Assembly: GCF_001434255.1 (NCBI RefSeq)
Contig: NZ_AZEY01000068.1
Location: forward strand, 98,592 to 162,591
Source: Lentilactobacillus diolivorans DSM 14421
GTDB taxonomy: Bacteria; Bacillota; Bacilli; Lactobacillales; Lactobacillaceae
DNA: 64,000 bases
Direction of reading: 5' to 3'
Under the pieces are notes generated by a model. That model was not told the origin of the DNA and searched no databases. It was given only the letters and a program-made list of their open reading frames with translations. Below are positions 37,104-45,585 of this stretch, piece after piece. How positions within the stretch are numbered: position 1 is the first letter of the stretch; each line of letters begins with the position of its first letter. The translations under genes were made by a program, and so were the position numbers.

Positions 37104-37275
37104 GAATATTTGGGCTTGAATATTTGATTAGGAGAGGTTATATGGCCGGAAGTTGCTGCTTGGATCACGTTTCAGCTTGGCTGCCTAGACATTCCTCAAA
37201 TATTCCGAACTTGAATATTTAGTTAGGGACGCTTATATGGCCGGGAGCTGCTGGTGATCGCACGTTTCCACTCGC
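37104..37275 (+). repeat. Two truncated right halves of the nested-hairpin repeat
   Basis: About 37107-37175 and 37197-37272 repeat only the right part of the element: TTGAATATTT, then TTATATGGCCGG, AGTTGCTGCTTGG or AGCTGCTGGTG, and CACGTTTC with the CT.GG..GCC flank. Their matching left arms are absent or reduced, so they are decayed or recombined copies next to copy 2. Confidence 0.75.
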
Positions 37276-37359
37276 TGGCCTTTATACTGCAGAATATTAG
37301 ATTCTTAATATCTAATAAGGAATGATCAAACCCTTACTGACTATTTCAGAGGCACAGAC

Positions 37360-37625
37360 TGGCATCCTCACTTTGTTGAAACAAATGGTGACGTGACTTA
37401 TCCATCATTGAACATCATAGACATTTTTCACGCATTCCATCAGATCCAGGTAACTGGGGTCACTTGGCAGAAAAGGACCACAAGTTGGTCAACGAAGCCA
37501 GTAATTTAGTTGGTAATATGGATCAAATGTTAGCCAAACATCATGGCTTTATCCGCCATTATGGGACAGATATACCAGAGGTCACGAATTGGAAATGGTC
37601 CGGTAACTTGAAAAATAAGTATTGA
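37360..37625 (+). pseudogene. 3' remnant of a phosphoketolase gene
   Basis: Two plus-strand frames read protein similar to the end of xylulose-5-phosphate phosphoketolase. The first gives WHPHFVETNGDVTYP (compare YRENGDITTPFD); after a frameshift the second gives ASNLVGNMDQMLAKHHGFIR and HYGTDIPEVTNWKW, which matches the known C-terminus ...[32 protein letters not shown] piece by piece. The first 85% of the gene is absent. The frames differ by one and the piece cannot be translated intact. A functional copy may exist elsewhere in the genome. Confidence 0.7.
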
Positions 37626-37709
37626 TCGTTAATGAATGTGGGAGAAAGGCACATCGGTCGTAAACTGCCTTTGCAAATTCATTAATCATCTATAAGCCAC
37701 AATCAAGCG

Positions 37710-38267
37710 TTAATCGAGTAACGTCTTTAACTCCTTAAATGCAATGGGTAACTGTTTATCCTTACCGTTATCCGTAAAGTGGTGCCCCGTTGGCATCAAG
37801 ACAAATTTGGCATGCAGATGTCTGGCCAATGTTAACGTGTAGGGATATGGCACACTGGGATCATTTAACGCGGAAATCACCGTCACTTGGTTAATCTTTG
37901 GCAAAATTTGAGTATAATCAACGGGATGTTCTGTGAAGGAATCCAGTTCGGGGAGTGTCCAAATCGGTTCGTCAAAGCCCGAAACCAGTAATACATTAAC
38001 ATTTTTGACATCCTGTTTAGCTAAGTAATGGAGCACCTGAATGCAACCCAGACTATGACCAATCAAGGTCATCCCATCTTTAGCCTCAATTGTCCTGTCG
38101 CAATATTGATCCCAAGCCTGGACATCCGGGTGATTGGAATCAGGAAAATTCAGTTTCTTAAACGGTATCTTTAATTTTTGTTCAACTTCCCTTTCAAGCC
38201 ACGGAAACCAATGATCCGTACCAAAGGATGTGTACCCATGAAACATATAAATCATTTCTGTCATCAT
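37710..38267 (-). CDS. Alpha/beta hydrolase, RBBP9/YdeN family
   Basis: A 185-residue serine hydrolase. The nucleophile elbow is GHSLGC with Ser at about 76; the acid Asp lies in SALNDPSVPY and the His in PTGHHFTDNGKDK. Opening MIYMFHGYTSFGTDHWFPWLE is typical of the small RBBP9/YdeN serine hydrolases. No natural substrate is known for the bacterial members. Monocistronic, with a divergent histidine phosphatase gene upstream. Confidence 0.85.
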   Translation of the reverse strand: MMTEMIYMFHGYTSFGTDHWFPWLEREVEQKLKIPFKKLNFPDSNHPDVQAWDQYCDRTIEAKDGMTLIGHSLGCIQVLHYLAKQDVKNVNVLLVSGFDEPIWTLPELDSFTEHPVDYTQILPKINQVTVISALNDPSVPYPYTLTLARHLHAKFVLMPTGHHFTDNGKDKQLPIAFKELKTLLD

Positions 38268-38475
38268 TATTCACCTTCATTAAAGTTGTAATTAGTTACT
38301 CATTATAAGATAATTTACAATCATAATCAGCTGCTTTTTATTCTGACGGATTAATGTAAATTCTCGATGACAACTTTGTAAATAGATTGCAAAAATCATT
38401 TTGTGATTGGTACGGTTTTATTAATCCTTATAACGTATGATATAATTTAGATGTTTTAAGTAAATGTATACTTAT

Positions 38476-38539
38476 GACTATTTCAATAAACCATCATCTC
38501 AACCTAAATGACGAGATGATGAATATTCCAAATAGTCAC
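38476..38539 (+). other. Nested hairpin in the leader of the histidine phosphatase gene
   Basis: GACTATTT pairs with AAATAGTC (outer 8 bp) and CATCATCTC with GAGATGATG (inner 9 bp). The structure starts about 20 bases after a TATAAT box (38449-38454) and ends about 10 bases before AGGAGG, so it would form in the 5' untranslated RNA. It is not the repeat family described elsewhere in this window. Confidence 0.6.
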
Positions 38540-38559
38540 TATATTTAGGAGGATTTCAG

Positions 38560-39213
38560 ATGACAATTTCACTTTATTTTGTTCGCCATGGTCAAACATA
38601 TTTAAATAAATATCACCGAATCCAAGGATGGGCGGACTCTCCGTTAACTGACAAAGGAATCGCTGATGCAGTGGACGCGGGTAAACGACTTAGTCAAATT
38701 CATTTCGACGCGGCATATAGTAGTGATGCGCCGCGAGCCATTCAAACCGGCGAATTGATTTTGAAAGAAAACCCGTCAACGTTAACGACCACAATTGCTA
38801 CCGCAGCCTTTCGTGAATTGAATTTTGGCTATTACGAAGGTGAAGATGACGTGAAAACATGGCACACAATTGGCGGCCCAATTGGCATCAACTCATTCCA
38901 TGGTCTAATCGCTGAATTTGGCATCGACAAGGCCGAAGACATGATCGCTAAGGGTGATCCTTATGGTGATGCTGAAAGTAGTGACACTTTCTGGGCGCGC
39001 CTGCAGCCGGGAATTGACCAAGTCATCCAAGACGCTAAAGACGGCGATAAAATCTTGCTGGCTACCCATGGGACCTTAATCCGAAACGTTGTGAGCAAAT
39101 GGAGTGATATTCCCGTTGACGTTTCAACCAAAAACGGCAGTGTCACAAAAGTTAACTGGGATGGCAAACAACTATCAGTTGAATATTTTAACAATGTTGG
39201 TACTCAACTATAA
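38560..39213 (+). CDS. Histidine phosphatase family protein (phosphoglycerate mutase-like)
   Basis: A 217-residue protein. The phospho-histidine motif is VRHGQTYLNKY at 8-18 (RHG), followed by GWADSPLTDKG, the second Arg in YSSDAPRAIQTGE, Glu in ELNFGYYEGED and the second His in LATHGTLIRN. Such enzymes are phosphatases or 2,3-bisphosphoglycerate-independent mutase-like proteins; the substrate is unknown. AGGAGG lies before the ATG. It is convergent with oppF. Confidence 0.9.
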   Translation: MTISLYFVRHGQTYLNKYHRIQGWADSPLTDKGIADAVDAGKRLSQIHFDAAYSSDAPRAIQTGELILKENPSTLTTTIATAAFRELNFGYYEGEDDVKTWHTIGGPIGINSFHGLIAEFGIDKAEDMIAKGDPYGDAESSDTFWARLQPGIDQVIQDAKDGDKILLATHGTLIRNVVSKWSDIPVDVSTKNGSVTKVNWDGKQLSVEYFNNVGTQL

Positions 39214-39230
39214 TCACAATCTTCAACGCT

Positions 39231-39296
39231 AAAAATAGCTACTAAAAAAGTCGTTGTCCACAAATCTGGACAACGACTTTTTTAGTAGCTATTTTT
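39231..39296. terminator. Bidirectional terminator, 30-bp perfect inverted repeat
   Basis: 39231-39260 is the exact reverse complement of 39267-39296, with loop CAAATC. It lies between the phosphatase gene and oppF; its right arm contains the oppF stop codon and last codons. The length is unusual for a terminator. Confidence 0.92.
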
Positions 39297-40251
39297 GTAA
39301 TCGTGAAGGTTCGGTTAACCGTTTCTTATAGATCGGAATTTCGTCTTCACTTGCTCTAATCCAGTGATGAGGCGCAATTTCGACTAACTTACGATCCTTA
39401 CCGTCAAATTCTTGGCTGGCATCATACGGAATCTGAGTTCGGGCCCGTTCATACTCAGGGTCGGGAACTGGGACAGCCGACAAAAGACTAGCAGTGTAAT
39501 CATGCAATGGATGGGCGTAAATTTCATCGGAAGTTGCAATCTCCAACATTCTGCCGTAATGCATAACGCCAATTCGATCACTAATATACTTAACCATCGA
39601 AAGGTCATGGGCAATAAAGAGATAGGTCAAATTACGTTCTCGCTGCAACTTCTTTAACAAGTTGACAACTTGAGCTTGAATTGAAACATCCAAAGCAGAA
39701 ATTGGCTCATCAGCAATAATAAACTGCGGTTGAACGGCTAACGCTCTGGCAATTCCGATTCGTTGCCGCTGACCACCTGAAAATTCATGTGGGTATCGGC
39801 TGGAATGGTCTCGGTTTAAACCAACGGTCTCGAGCAAATCTTCAACCTGCTTGGATCGATCGGCATCATCCTTTGCCAAATGATTAATGTCAATCCCTTC
39901 AGCAACAATATCCTTAACCTTCATTCGTGGGTTCAACGAAGCATATGGATCTTGGAAGATCATCTGCATTTCACGACGGAAGTGTTTCTTCTGCTGCTTG
40001 GTTCTTAGCTTTGAAACATCTTGACCGTCAAAAACGATTTTACCAGAAGTTGGCTCATATAAATGGATGATTGCCCGACCGGTCGTTGTTTTACCAGAAC
40101 CGGATTCACCAACCAACCCAAACGTTTCACCACGATAAACATCAAACGAAATATCATCAACCGCTTTAACTTCATCTGGTTTACCAACATTAAAATACTG
40201 TTTTAGATGTTCAACCTGTAAAATTTTATTTTCGTCTGAATAGTCAATCAC
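39289..40251 (-). CDS. oppF: Oligopeptide ABC transporter ATPase OppF
   Basis: A 320-residue ATPase. Walker [10 protein letters not shown], signature [14 protein letters not shown], Walker [13 protein letters not shown] and the OPP C-terminal extension ([12 protein letters not shown]) are present. With OppD it powers peptide import. Last gene of oppABCDF; its start overlaps the end of oppD by 4 bases. Confidence 0.96.
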   Translation of the reverse strand: MIDYSDENKILQVEHLKQYFNVGKPDEVKAVDDISFDVYRGETFGLVGESGSGKTTTGRAIIHLYEPTSGKIVFDGQDVSKLRTKQQKKHFRREMQMIFQDPYASLNPRMKVKDIVAEGIDINHLAKDDADRSKQVEDLLETVGLNRDHSSRYPHEFSGGQRQRIGIARALAVQPQFIIADEPISALDVSIQAQVVNLLKKLQRERNLTYLFIAHDLSMVKYISDRIGVMHYGRMLEIATSDEIYAHPLHDYTASLLSAVPVPDPEYERARTQIPYDASQEFDGKDRKLVEIAPHHWIRASEDEIPIYKKRLTEPSRLQK

Positions 40252-41345
40252 AGTTGCTCCTCCTGTTCTTCAATGTGTTTGCCACGACTTTTATCAATCG
40301 CTTCATGCGTTAATTGCGCATAATGCTTTTGACGTTCAATAATCGGATCAGGTGGTGTTACTTTAGGAGCTCTTGGATCCAAAAGCCAAGTTGCAGCATA
40401 GTGCGTATCCGAAACTTTGAAGAACGGTGGTTGCTGCTTTGTATCAATTTCCAGTGCATATTGATTTCTGGCTGCAAAGGCATCACCCTTGGGCGGATCA
40501 AGTAAATCAGGGGGTGTCCCGGGAATTGAAGGCAATTCAGTTCCTGATGTATCCATTGTTGGCATTGAATTAAGCAAGCCCCAAGTATATGGATGCTTAG
40601 GATTGTAAAAGATTTCATCAACAGTCCCATATTCAACGATTTTACCAGCATACATAACAGCAACCCGATCAGCCATTCCAGCCACAACGCCCAAATCATG
40701 AGTAATGAAAATAATGGAGGTATTGGTCTTCGCCTGTAATTCTTTCATCAAATCAAGGATCTGAGCTTGAATTGTCACATCCAAGGCAGTGGTTGGCTCA
40801 TCAGCAATTAGAATTTCTGGATAATTGACCAACGCAATCGCAATCACAATCCGTTGACGCATTCCGCCTGAAAATTGATGAGGGTAATCGTTAATCCGTT
40901 CTTTAGCATTATCAATCCCAACCAGTTTCATCATTTCCAAGGCTTGGGCATATGCTTTTTCACGTTTCATCCCTTTATGAATAATCAGTGGTTCAGCAAT
41001 TTGCTTACCAATCTTCATTGTCGGATCCAGAGACGTCATTGGATCCTGAAAGATTTCAGCAATGTCACGGCCACGAATTTGATCCATTTGTTTACGGGTT
41101 TTCTTCAACAAATCTTGGTCTTTATACATAATCGTGCCGCCGTCAATGACCGCATTTTCTGCATTTAATCCCATAATACTTCGCGTGGTAACCGATTTAC
41201 CAGAACCGGATTCACCAACGATTGCAAGAGTTTCCCCTTTTCGCAGATCAAAACTAATATCTCGAATGGCTTTGACAGTACCGGCATAAGTTTTGAAGTT
41301 GATTTTGAGATTTCGGACCTCAAGAATATCATTCGCGTTTTCCAT
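40248..41345 (-). CDS. oppD: Oligopeptide ABC transporter ATPase OppD
   Basis: A 365-residue ATPase with Walker A GESGSGKSV, signature FSGGMRQRIVIAIAL, Walker B ILIADEPTTALD and a C-terminal OPP zone with a Cys-free peptide-transporter ending. The canonical Fe-S cysteines of some OppD proteins are not seen. It pairs with OppF; 4-base overlap downstream, 10-base gap to oppC upstream. Confidence 0.96.
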   Translation of the reverse strand: MENANDILEVRNLKINFKTYAGTVKAIRDISFDLRKGETLAIVGESGSGKSVTTRSIMGLNAENAVIDGGTIMYKDQDLLKKTRKQMDQIRGRDIAEIFQDPMTSLDPTMKIGKQIAEPLIIHKGMKREKAYAQALEMMKLVGIDNAKERINDYPHQFSGGMRQRIVIAIALVNYPEILIADEPTTALDVTIQAQILDLMKELQAKTNTSIIFITHDLGVVAGMADRVAVMYAGKIVEYGTVDEIFYNPKHPYTWGLLNSMPTMDTSGTELPSIPGTPPDLLDPPKGDAFAARNQYALEIDTKQQPPFFKVSDTHYAATWLLDPRAPKVTPPDPIIERQKHYAQLTHEAIDKSRGKHIEEQEEQL

Positions 41346-41355
41346 CTCAAATCAC

Positions 41356-42384
41356 CTACTCTCTACTCTTTGGGTCAAAGGCATCACGCATACCATCACC
41401 CAAGATGTTAAATGCAATCATTAATAAGGACAAGACAATTGCTGGATACCACATTTGATATGGCAGGAATTGGAAGTTCTTTTGTCCATCATTAATTAAC
41501 GTACCAAGTGAAGCTTGTGGTGCCGAAACACCAATTCCGATATACGATAAGAAGGCCTCAAAGAAAATAGCCGTTGGAATCGTAAACATTAAATTAATGA
41601 TAATAATACTACTCAAGTTGGGCAATAAGTGTTTAAATCCAATTTTAATCGAACTCTCACCCAACGTTCTCGCGGCTAACACAAACTCTTGGTTCTTTAA
41701 TTCCAGCGTTTGCGCTCGAATCAGTCGGGCCATGTTAATCCAACTAGTTAACGCGATCGCAATAATAATTGATTCCATTCCTGGTTTCAAGATCACCATC
41801 AACAAAATAATAACAACCAAGTTAGGAATCGACAGCAAAATTTCAATGATTCGTTGCATGAAAGTATCAACCCAGCCACCAATCCAGCCGGAAATCACAC
41901 CATAAACAACCCCAACTGCCAAATCAAAGAAACTGGCAACCAACGCAATTGTTAATGAAATCCGGGTTCCATAAAGGATCCGGGAAAATAAATCACGGCC
42001 TAAATAATCAGTTCCTAAAATGAAGTACTTAGATCCGGCATGAGCTTGCGCATAAGCATTAATCCGTTGACCGGACTGATCAAGTGTCCCGTTAAATCCA
42101 TTGATATCAATACCAGGGATCTTTGGTGGTAAATTAGCTAAATTCGGATTGGTTGCATTAGGCGCATGAGTTTCAAAGAGATTGGAACCAAATGCCAAAA
42201 TGAACAGAATGATCAAAATAATCAATGCAATCATTGCTGCTTTATTTTTTCTGAATCGACGCCACGAATCTTGTAAGAAAGTTAATGAGGGCGCCGAAAT
42301 TTTTTCACTATCTAAATTTCCGCGATCTTCAGCAGAAATTGGCTTAAAATCGCCAGCTGAGATATGTTTTGCATTATCTGCCAT
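41356..42384 (-). CDS. oppC: Oligopeptide ABC transporter permease OppC
   Basis: A 342-residue permease with six helices. The N-terminal polar extension (SAEDRGNLDSEKISAPSLTF..) precedes helix 1 (AAMIALIILIILFILAFG). The EAA loop is ARTLGESSIKIGFKHLLPN. Starting at MADNAKHIS agrees with GGAGGG just upstream; an earlier in-frame ATG would add 15 residues and is not well placed. Confidence 0.94.
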   Translation of the reverse strand: MADNAKHISAGDFKPISAEDRGNLDSEKISAPSLTFLQDSWRRFRKNKAAMIALIILIILFILAFGSNLFETHAPNATNPNLANLPPKIPGIDINGFNGTLDQSGQRINAYAQAHAGSKYFILGTDYLGRDLFSRILYGTRISLTIALVASFFDLAVGVVYGVISGWIGGWVDTFMQRIIEILLSIPNLVVIILLMVILKPGMESIIIAIALTSWINMARLIRAQTLELKNQEFVLAARTLGESSIKIGFKHLLPNLSSIIIINLMFTIPTAIFFEAFLSYIGIGVSAPQASLGTLINDGQKNFQFLPYQMWYPAIVLSLLMIAFNILGDGMRDAFDPKSRE

Positions 42385-42400
42385 TATTATATAGTCCCTC

Positions 42401-43321
42401 CTACTTATTAATTCTAATTCGTGGATCAATGATGCCGTAAACGATATCAGTGATCAGCAGCACAACACAAAGCATCGCACAATAAACAATTGTTAGTCCC
42501 ATAATCGTTGGATAATCGTTCGTCAGAACTGACTTCACAAATTGCTCACCAATTCCTGGGATCGAAAAGATGTTTTCAACAACCATTGATCCGGTCATAA
42601 TTCCAACGGCCAACGGGCCAACAATGGTTACAACCGGAATTAAACTATTTCGGAGAGCATGATGATAAATAATGCCAACTTTGCCCATTCCTTTAGCCTT
42701 GGCAAGTTCAATATAATCGGAACTTAACACATCCACCATTTGCGTTCGCATAAATCGCGCGGTTTCAGCTAATGGCGACGCGGCCAGCGCCAAAGTTGGT
42801 AGGACGGTATACATGAAGCCACCCCAGTCAGCAATCGGGAACCATCTTAGTTTTAAACCTAAATAATATTGAAGCAAGACAGCCAAAACAAATGATGGAA
42901 TTGAAACACCCAAGATTGAAATGATTGTTGCTGTCGTATCAACCCAAGTGTTCGCTTTAATAGCACCAATTGCTCCAACAACTAAGCCTGCCAATACACC
43001 AACAACCATTGCTTCACCACCAATAGTCAGTGAAGGTCCCATTCGACTGCCAATCAGGTACGAAACTGGTTGGTTACTAAACTGGAAGGATGTTCCAAAA
43101 TTACCATGAACAACCCCGCCCAGATAAACCAAATACTGCTGCCAAAGTGGCTTATCCAGTCCATATTGCTTATAAATCTGATGAATCTGGCCTGGCGTTA
43201 ACTTAGCTTGGTTAGTCAACGGCGTCCCGGGCATAAATTTCATCAGAAAGAAGGTAGCTGTCGTAACAATAAACAAGGTCAGAATAATGTAGAATATTCT
43301 TTTCGCCAAGTACTTTGCCAT
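42401..43321 (-). CDS. oppB: Oligopeptide ABC transporter permease OppB
   Basis: A 306-residue permease with six helices. It opens MAKYLAKRIFYIILTLFIVTT, and the EAA loop is AKAKGMGKVGIIYHHALRNSLIP. The start follows GAGAGG at seven bases. It forms the membrane channel with OppC. The gene comes first after the OppA gene with a 129-base gap containing a weak terminator-like hairpin. Confidence 0.94.
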   Translation of the reverse strand: MAKYLAKRIFYIILTLFIVTTATFFLMKFMPGTPLTNQAKLTPGQIHQIYKQYGLDKPLWQQYLVYLGGVVHGNFGTSFQFSNQPVSYLIGSRMGPSLTIGGEAMVVGVLAGLVVGAIGAIKANTWVDTTATIISILGVSIPSFVLAVLLQYYLGLKLRWFPIADWGGFMYTVLPTLALAASPLAETARFMRTQMVDVLSSDYIELAKAKGMGKVGIIYHHALRNSLIPVVTIVGPLAVGIMTGSMVVENIFSIPGIGEQFVKSVLTNDYPTIMGLTIVYCAMLCVVLLITDIVYGIIDPRIRINK

Positions 43322-43380
43322 AGAAATTCCTCTCATTTCTAATTATCTTAGTAACTATTTCTAATAAGTCCAAATAATGT

Positions 43381-43412
43381 AAAAGAGACTGGACACACAA
43401 TCACCAGCCTCA
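43381..43412 (-). terminator. Weak hairpin between oppA and oppB, possible attenuator
   Basis: Minus strand GAGGCTGG pairs with CCAGTCTC over 7 of 8 positions and is followed by TTTT. A leaky terminator here would let OppA be made in excess over the membrane subunits, as is common in ABC uptake systems. Confidence 0.45.
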
Positions 43413-43450
43413 ATTGCATCGAACTGTTAACTTATGATACTACATTTTGA

Positions 43451-45070
43451 CTACTTAATTGAAGCTTTATCCCAAGCCCATTGTGGAGATGTTGGGAAGA
43501 ATTGAACACCTTTGACTTTGGATTGCATCAAAGTTGATTGAGCTTGCTGATATAATGGCACAATCCCTTGATCATTCATTAAGATCTTTTCAGCTTGAAC
43601 CATATCGTTCCAACGAGCTGTTTCATTGTTAGCATCGGTACTTTCAGACTTTTTAATCAAAGCATCATATTGAGCGTTCTTCCATTTACCATTGTTTTGT
43701 GAATTAGTTGATGTAAAGAGATCCAAGAAGTTCGATGGATCTGGATAATCAGCAATCCATGCAGTGATAACAAGATCAAATTGACCATTTTGTGAACGTG
43801 AGAGACGCGTCTTAAATGGCACATTTTGGTTAGTAATCTTTAGACCAGGTAATTTAGTTAATTGGCTTTGAACAAATTCTGTGTTCTTCTTTGCACCATC
43901 CGTATCATCAGATAATAAGGTAAGGGAAACAGATTTCTTGCCAGTTTCTTTCAATCCCTTAGCCCAGTACTTCTTAGCTTGAGCTAAATTATATTCAACT
44001 GCATCTTTAACATATGCTTGATCGGCAAAATCTTTACCATTATGCGACGACATCTTTGCGGGTACATATCCTTTAGGAGCAATTGAACCATCAGCTAACA
44101 CTTTGTCAACAAACTGCTTCTTATCAATTGCAAGGGAAAGTGCTCTTCGAATATTCTTATTCTTAAACATTGGATCTTTCTTTTCGTTCATTTCCAAATA
44201 GAACGAGGAAGCTTCAAGATAATCATGATAATCTTTGTTATTCTTGTATTGCTTAACTTGAGTCCCATTTAACGTTGTAAAGTCAAGCTTATTACTTTGA
44301 TAACTATTCAAAGCAGTTGAGGGATCCTTAATTGTCTGGAAGTTAACCGTTGACAGCTTAACCTTCTTAGCATCCCAGTATTTCGGATTCTTAACTAACT
44401 TGAATGTATCGTTGGTACCATTCCATCCCTTAAGAATAAATGGTCCGTTATACCCATTCTTAGTTGCATTGGTAGCATAATTAGAACCATACTTCTGAAC
44501 AATAGATTTCTCTTGTGGGAAGTAGTAGCCCTGCGCAACCATGTATTTAAAGAAACTTTGTGGCTTGTTCAAAGTAACAACTAATTTATAATTGCCATCT
44601 GCCTTAACCCCTAACTTAGAGGGTGACATTTTGCCAGCTGAAATTTGAGTGGCGTTCTTAACGTTACCAAATATGTATGCATATTGTGAAGCAGTCTTGG
44701 GGCTGACTGTTCTCTGCCATGCAAAGACAAAATCTTCCGCAGTAACTGGTTTGCCATCATTCCATTTTGAATGACGCAAATTAAATGTCCATGTTTTACC
44801 ACCATTAGAAATCTTGTAACTCTTTGCAACTCCGGGAGTTACCTTACTGTTCCCCATGCGAAGAAGACCCTCATTGGTCGCATTAGCAACTTGTGATGAA
44901 TAAAGATCAGTCATCTTTGATGTATCCATGGTTGAAATACTTGATGGAACCATCCAATTTAACGTTTGTTTCTTAGTACCTGTGGATGAGGATTTGCTCC
45001 CACATCCCGCGAGAACTAACGCTGATAATAGCGCTACCCCACTTAGTTTCGCGAATGAATTTAATTTCAT
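43451..45070 (-). CDS. oppA: Oligopeptide-binding lipoprotein OppA, paralogue 1
   Basis: A 539-residue lipoprotein of the SBP_bac_5 family with lipobox LVLAGC (Cys after about 22). Body motifs NWMVPSSISTMDTSK, NEGLLRMGN, TWTFNLRHSKWNDGKPVTAEDFVFAWQRT are typical. It captures extracellular peptides for OppBCDF. It starts at MKLNSFAKLS, seven codons after a less likely in-frame ATG. The other OppA (45586-47205) is closely similar over its whole length. Confidence 0.94.
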   Translation of the reverse strand: MKLNSFAKLSGVALLSALVLAGCGSKSSSTGTKKQTLNWMVPSSISTMDTSKMTDLYSSQVANATNEGLLRMGNSKVTPGVAKSYKISNGGKTWTFNLRHSKWNDGKPVTAEDFVFAWQRTVSPKTASQYAYIFGNVKNATQISAGKMSPSKLGVKADGNYKLVVTLNKPQSFFKYMVAQGYYFPQEKSIVQKYGSNYATNATKNGYNGPFILKGWNGTNDTFKLVKNPKYWDAKKVKLSTVNFQTIKDPSTALNSYQSNKLDFTTLNGTQVKQYKNNKDYHDYLEASSFYLEMNEKKDPMFKNKNIRRALSLAIDKKQFVDKVLADGSIAPKGYVPAKMSSHNGKDFADQAYVKDAVEYNLAQAKKYWAKGLKETGKKSVSLTLLSDDTDGAKKNTEFVQSQLTKLPGLKITNQNVPFKTRLSRSQNGQFDLVITAWIADYPDPSNFLDLFTSTNSQNNGKWKNAQYDALIKKSESTDANNETARWNDMVQAEKILMNDQGIVPLYQQAQSTLMQSKVKGVQFFPTSPQWAWDKASIK

Positions 45071-45585
45071 ATTGCGATACTTCCCTTCCAAATTTTCTTA
45101 ACTAATTTTGTAATGCATCTATTTTAAATTAAAATTTGATTAAAAGCAATGCGATGATTAACTTTTTTTAATTTTTAATCTTTTCGTTATGATTAGATGC
45201 TTGATCTGTGAAACCTTCATTGCTAGTCGCACTTAGTTTAGATGCCCTTTTCGTATTAATGATCATACAAATCACCGATCTCATTTTAACAATAAAAACT
45301 CATCAACAGAATAATCCTCCTTCGAAAAAACCGTTTAAATCATTTGTTAACATTGTGTTCACATATTCGGTTAACAAAATAAGATTGTCCACAATTTTTT
45401 TATAGGTGAAAATATACATCATTTAGAGATAAAATGCAAAAAGCGTGCCGTCCCTCTGATCACATCTTAGGTTAGACTACTTTCTTATTTCGAGCAGATG
45501 AAACAGTGTTCGCAAACGCAAAAAAGGCCGAGGCAAATGAAAAATCGCCTCAGCCTTCACCTATTTACTTATCTATGTTTAAAAC
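45071..45585. other. Spacer between the two oppA genes
   Basis: Contains the promoter and leader of the first oppA and the terminator of the second. A minus-strand AAGGAGG followed by a six-codon ORF (45286-45303, MSFYC) is visible, but the spacing is poor. No gene can be supported. Confidence 0.4.
45520..45557 (-). terminator. Terminator of the upstream oppA paralogue
   Basis: Minus strand: AAGGCTGAGGC pairs with GCCTCGGCCTT, followed by TTTTTT. Confidence 0.85.

Noticed and set aside
45208-45405. 65-residue plus-strand ORF with a hydrophobic start
   Set aside because: GTG start without a Shine-Dalgarno site, opposite to the oppA leader; no family seen. Composition is that of AT-rich spacer.
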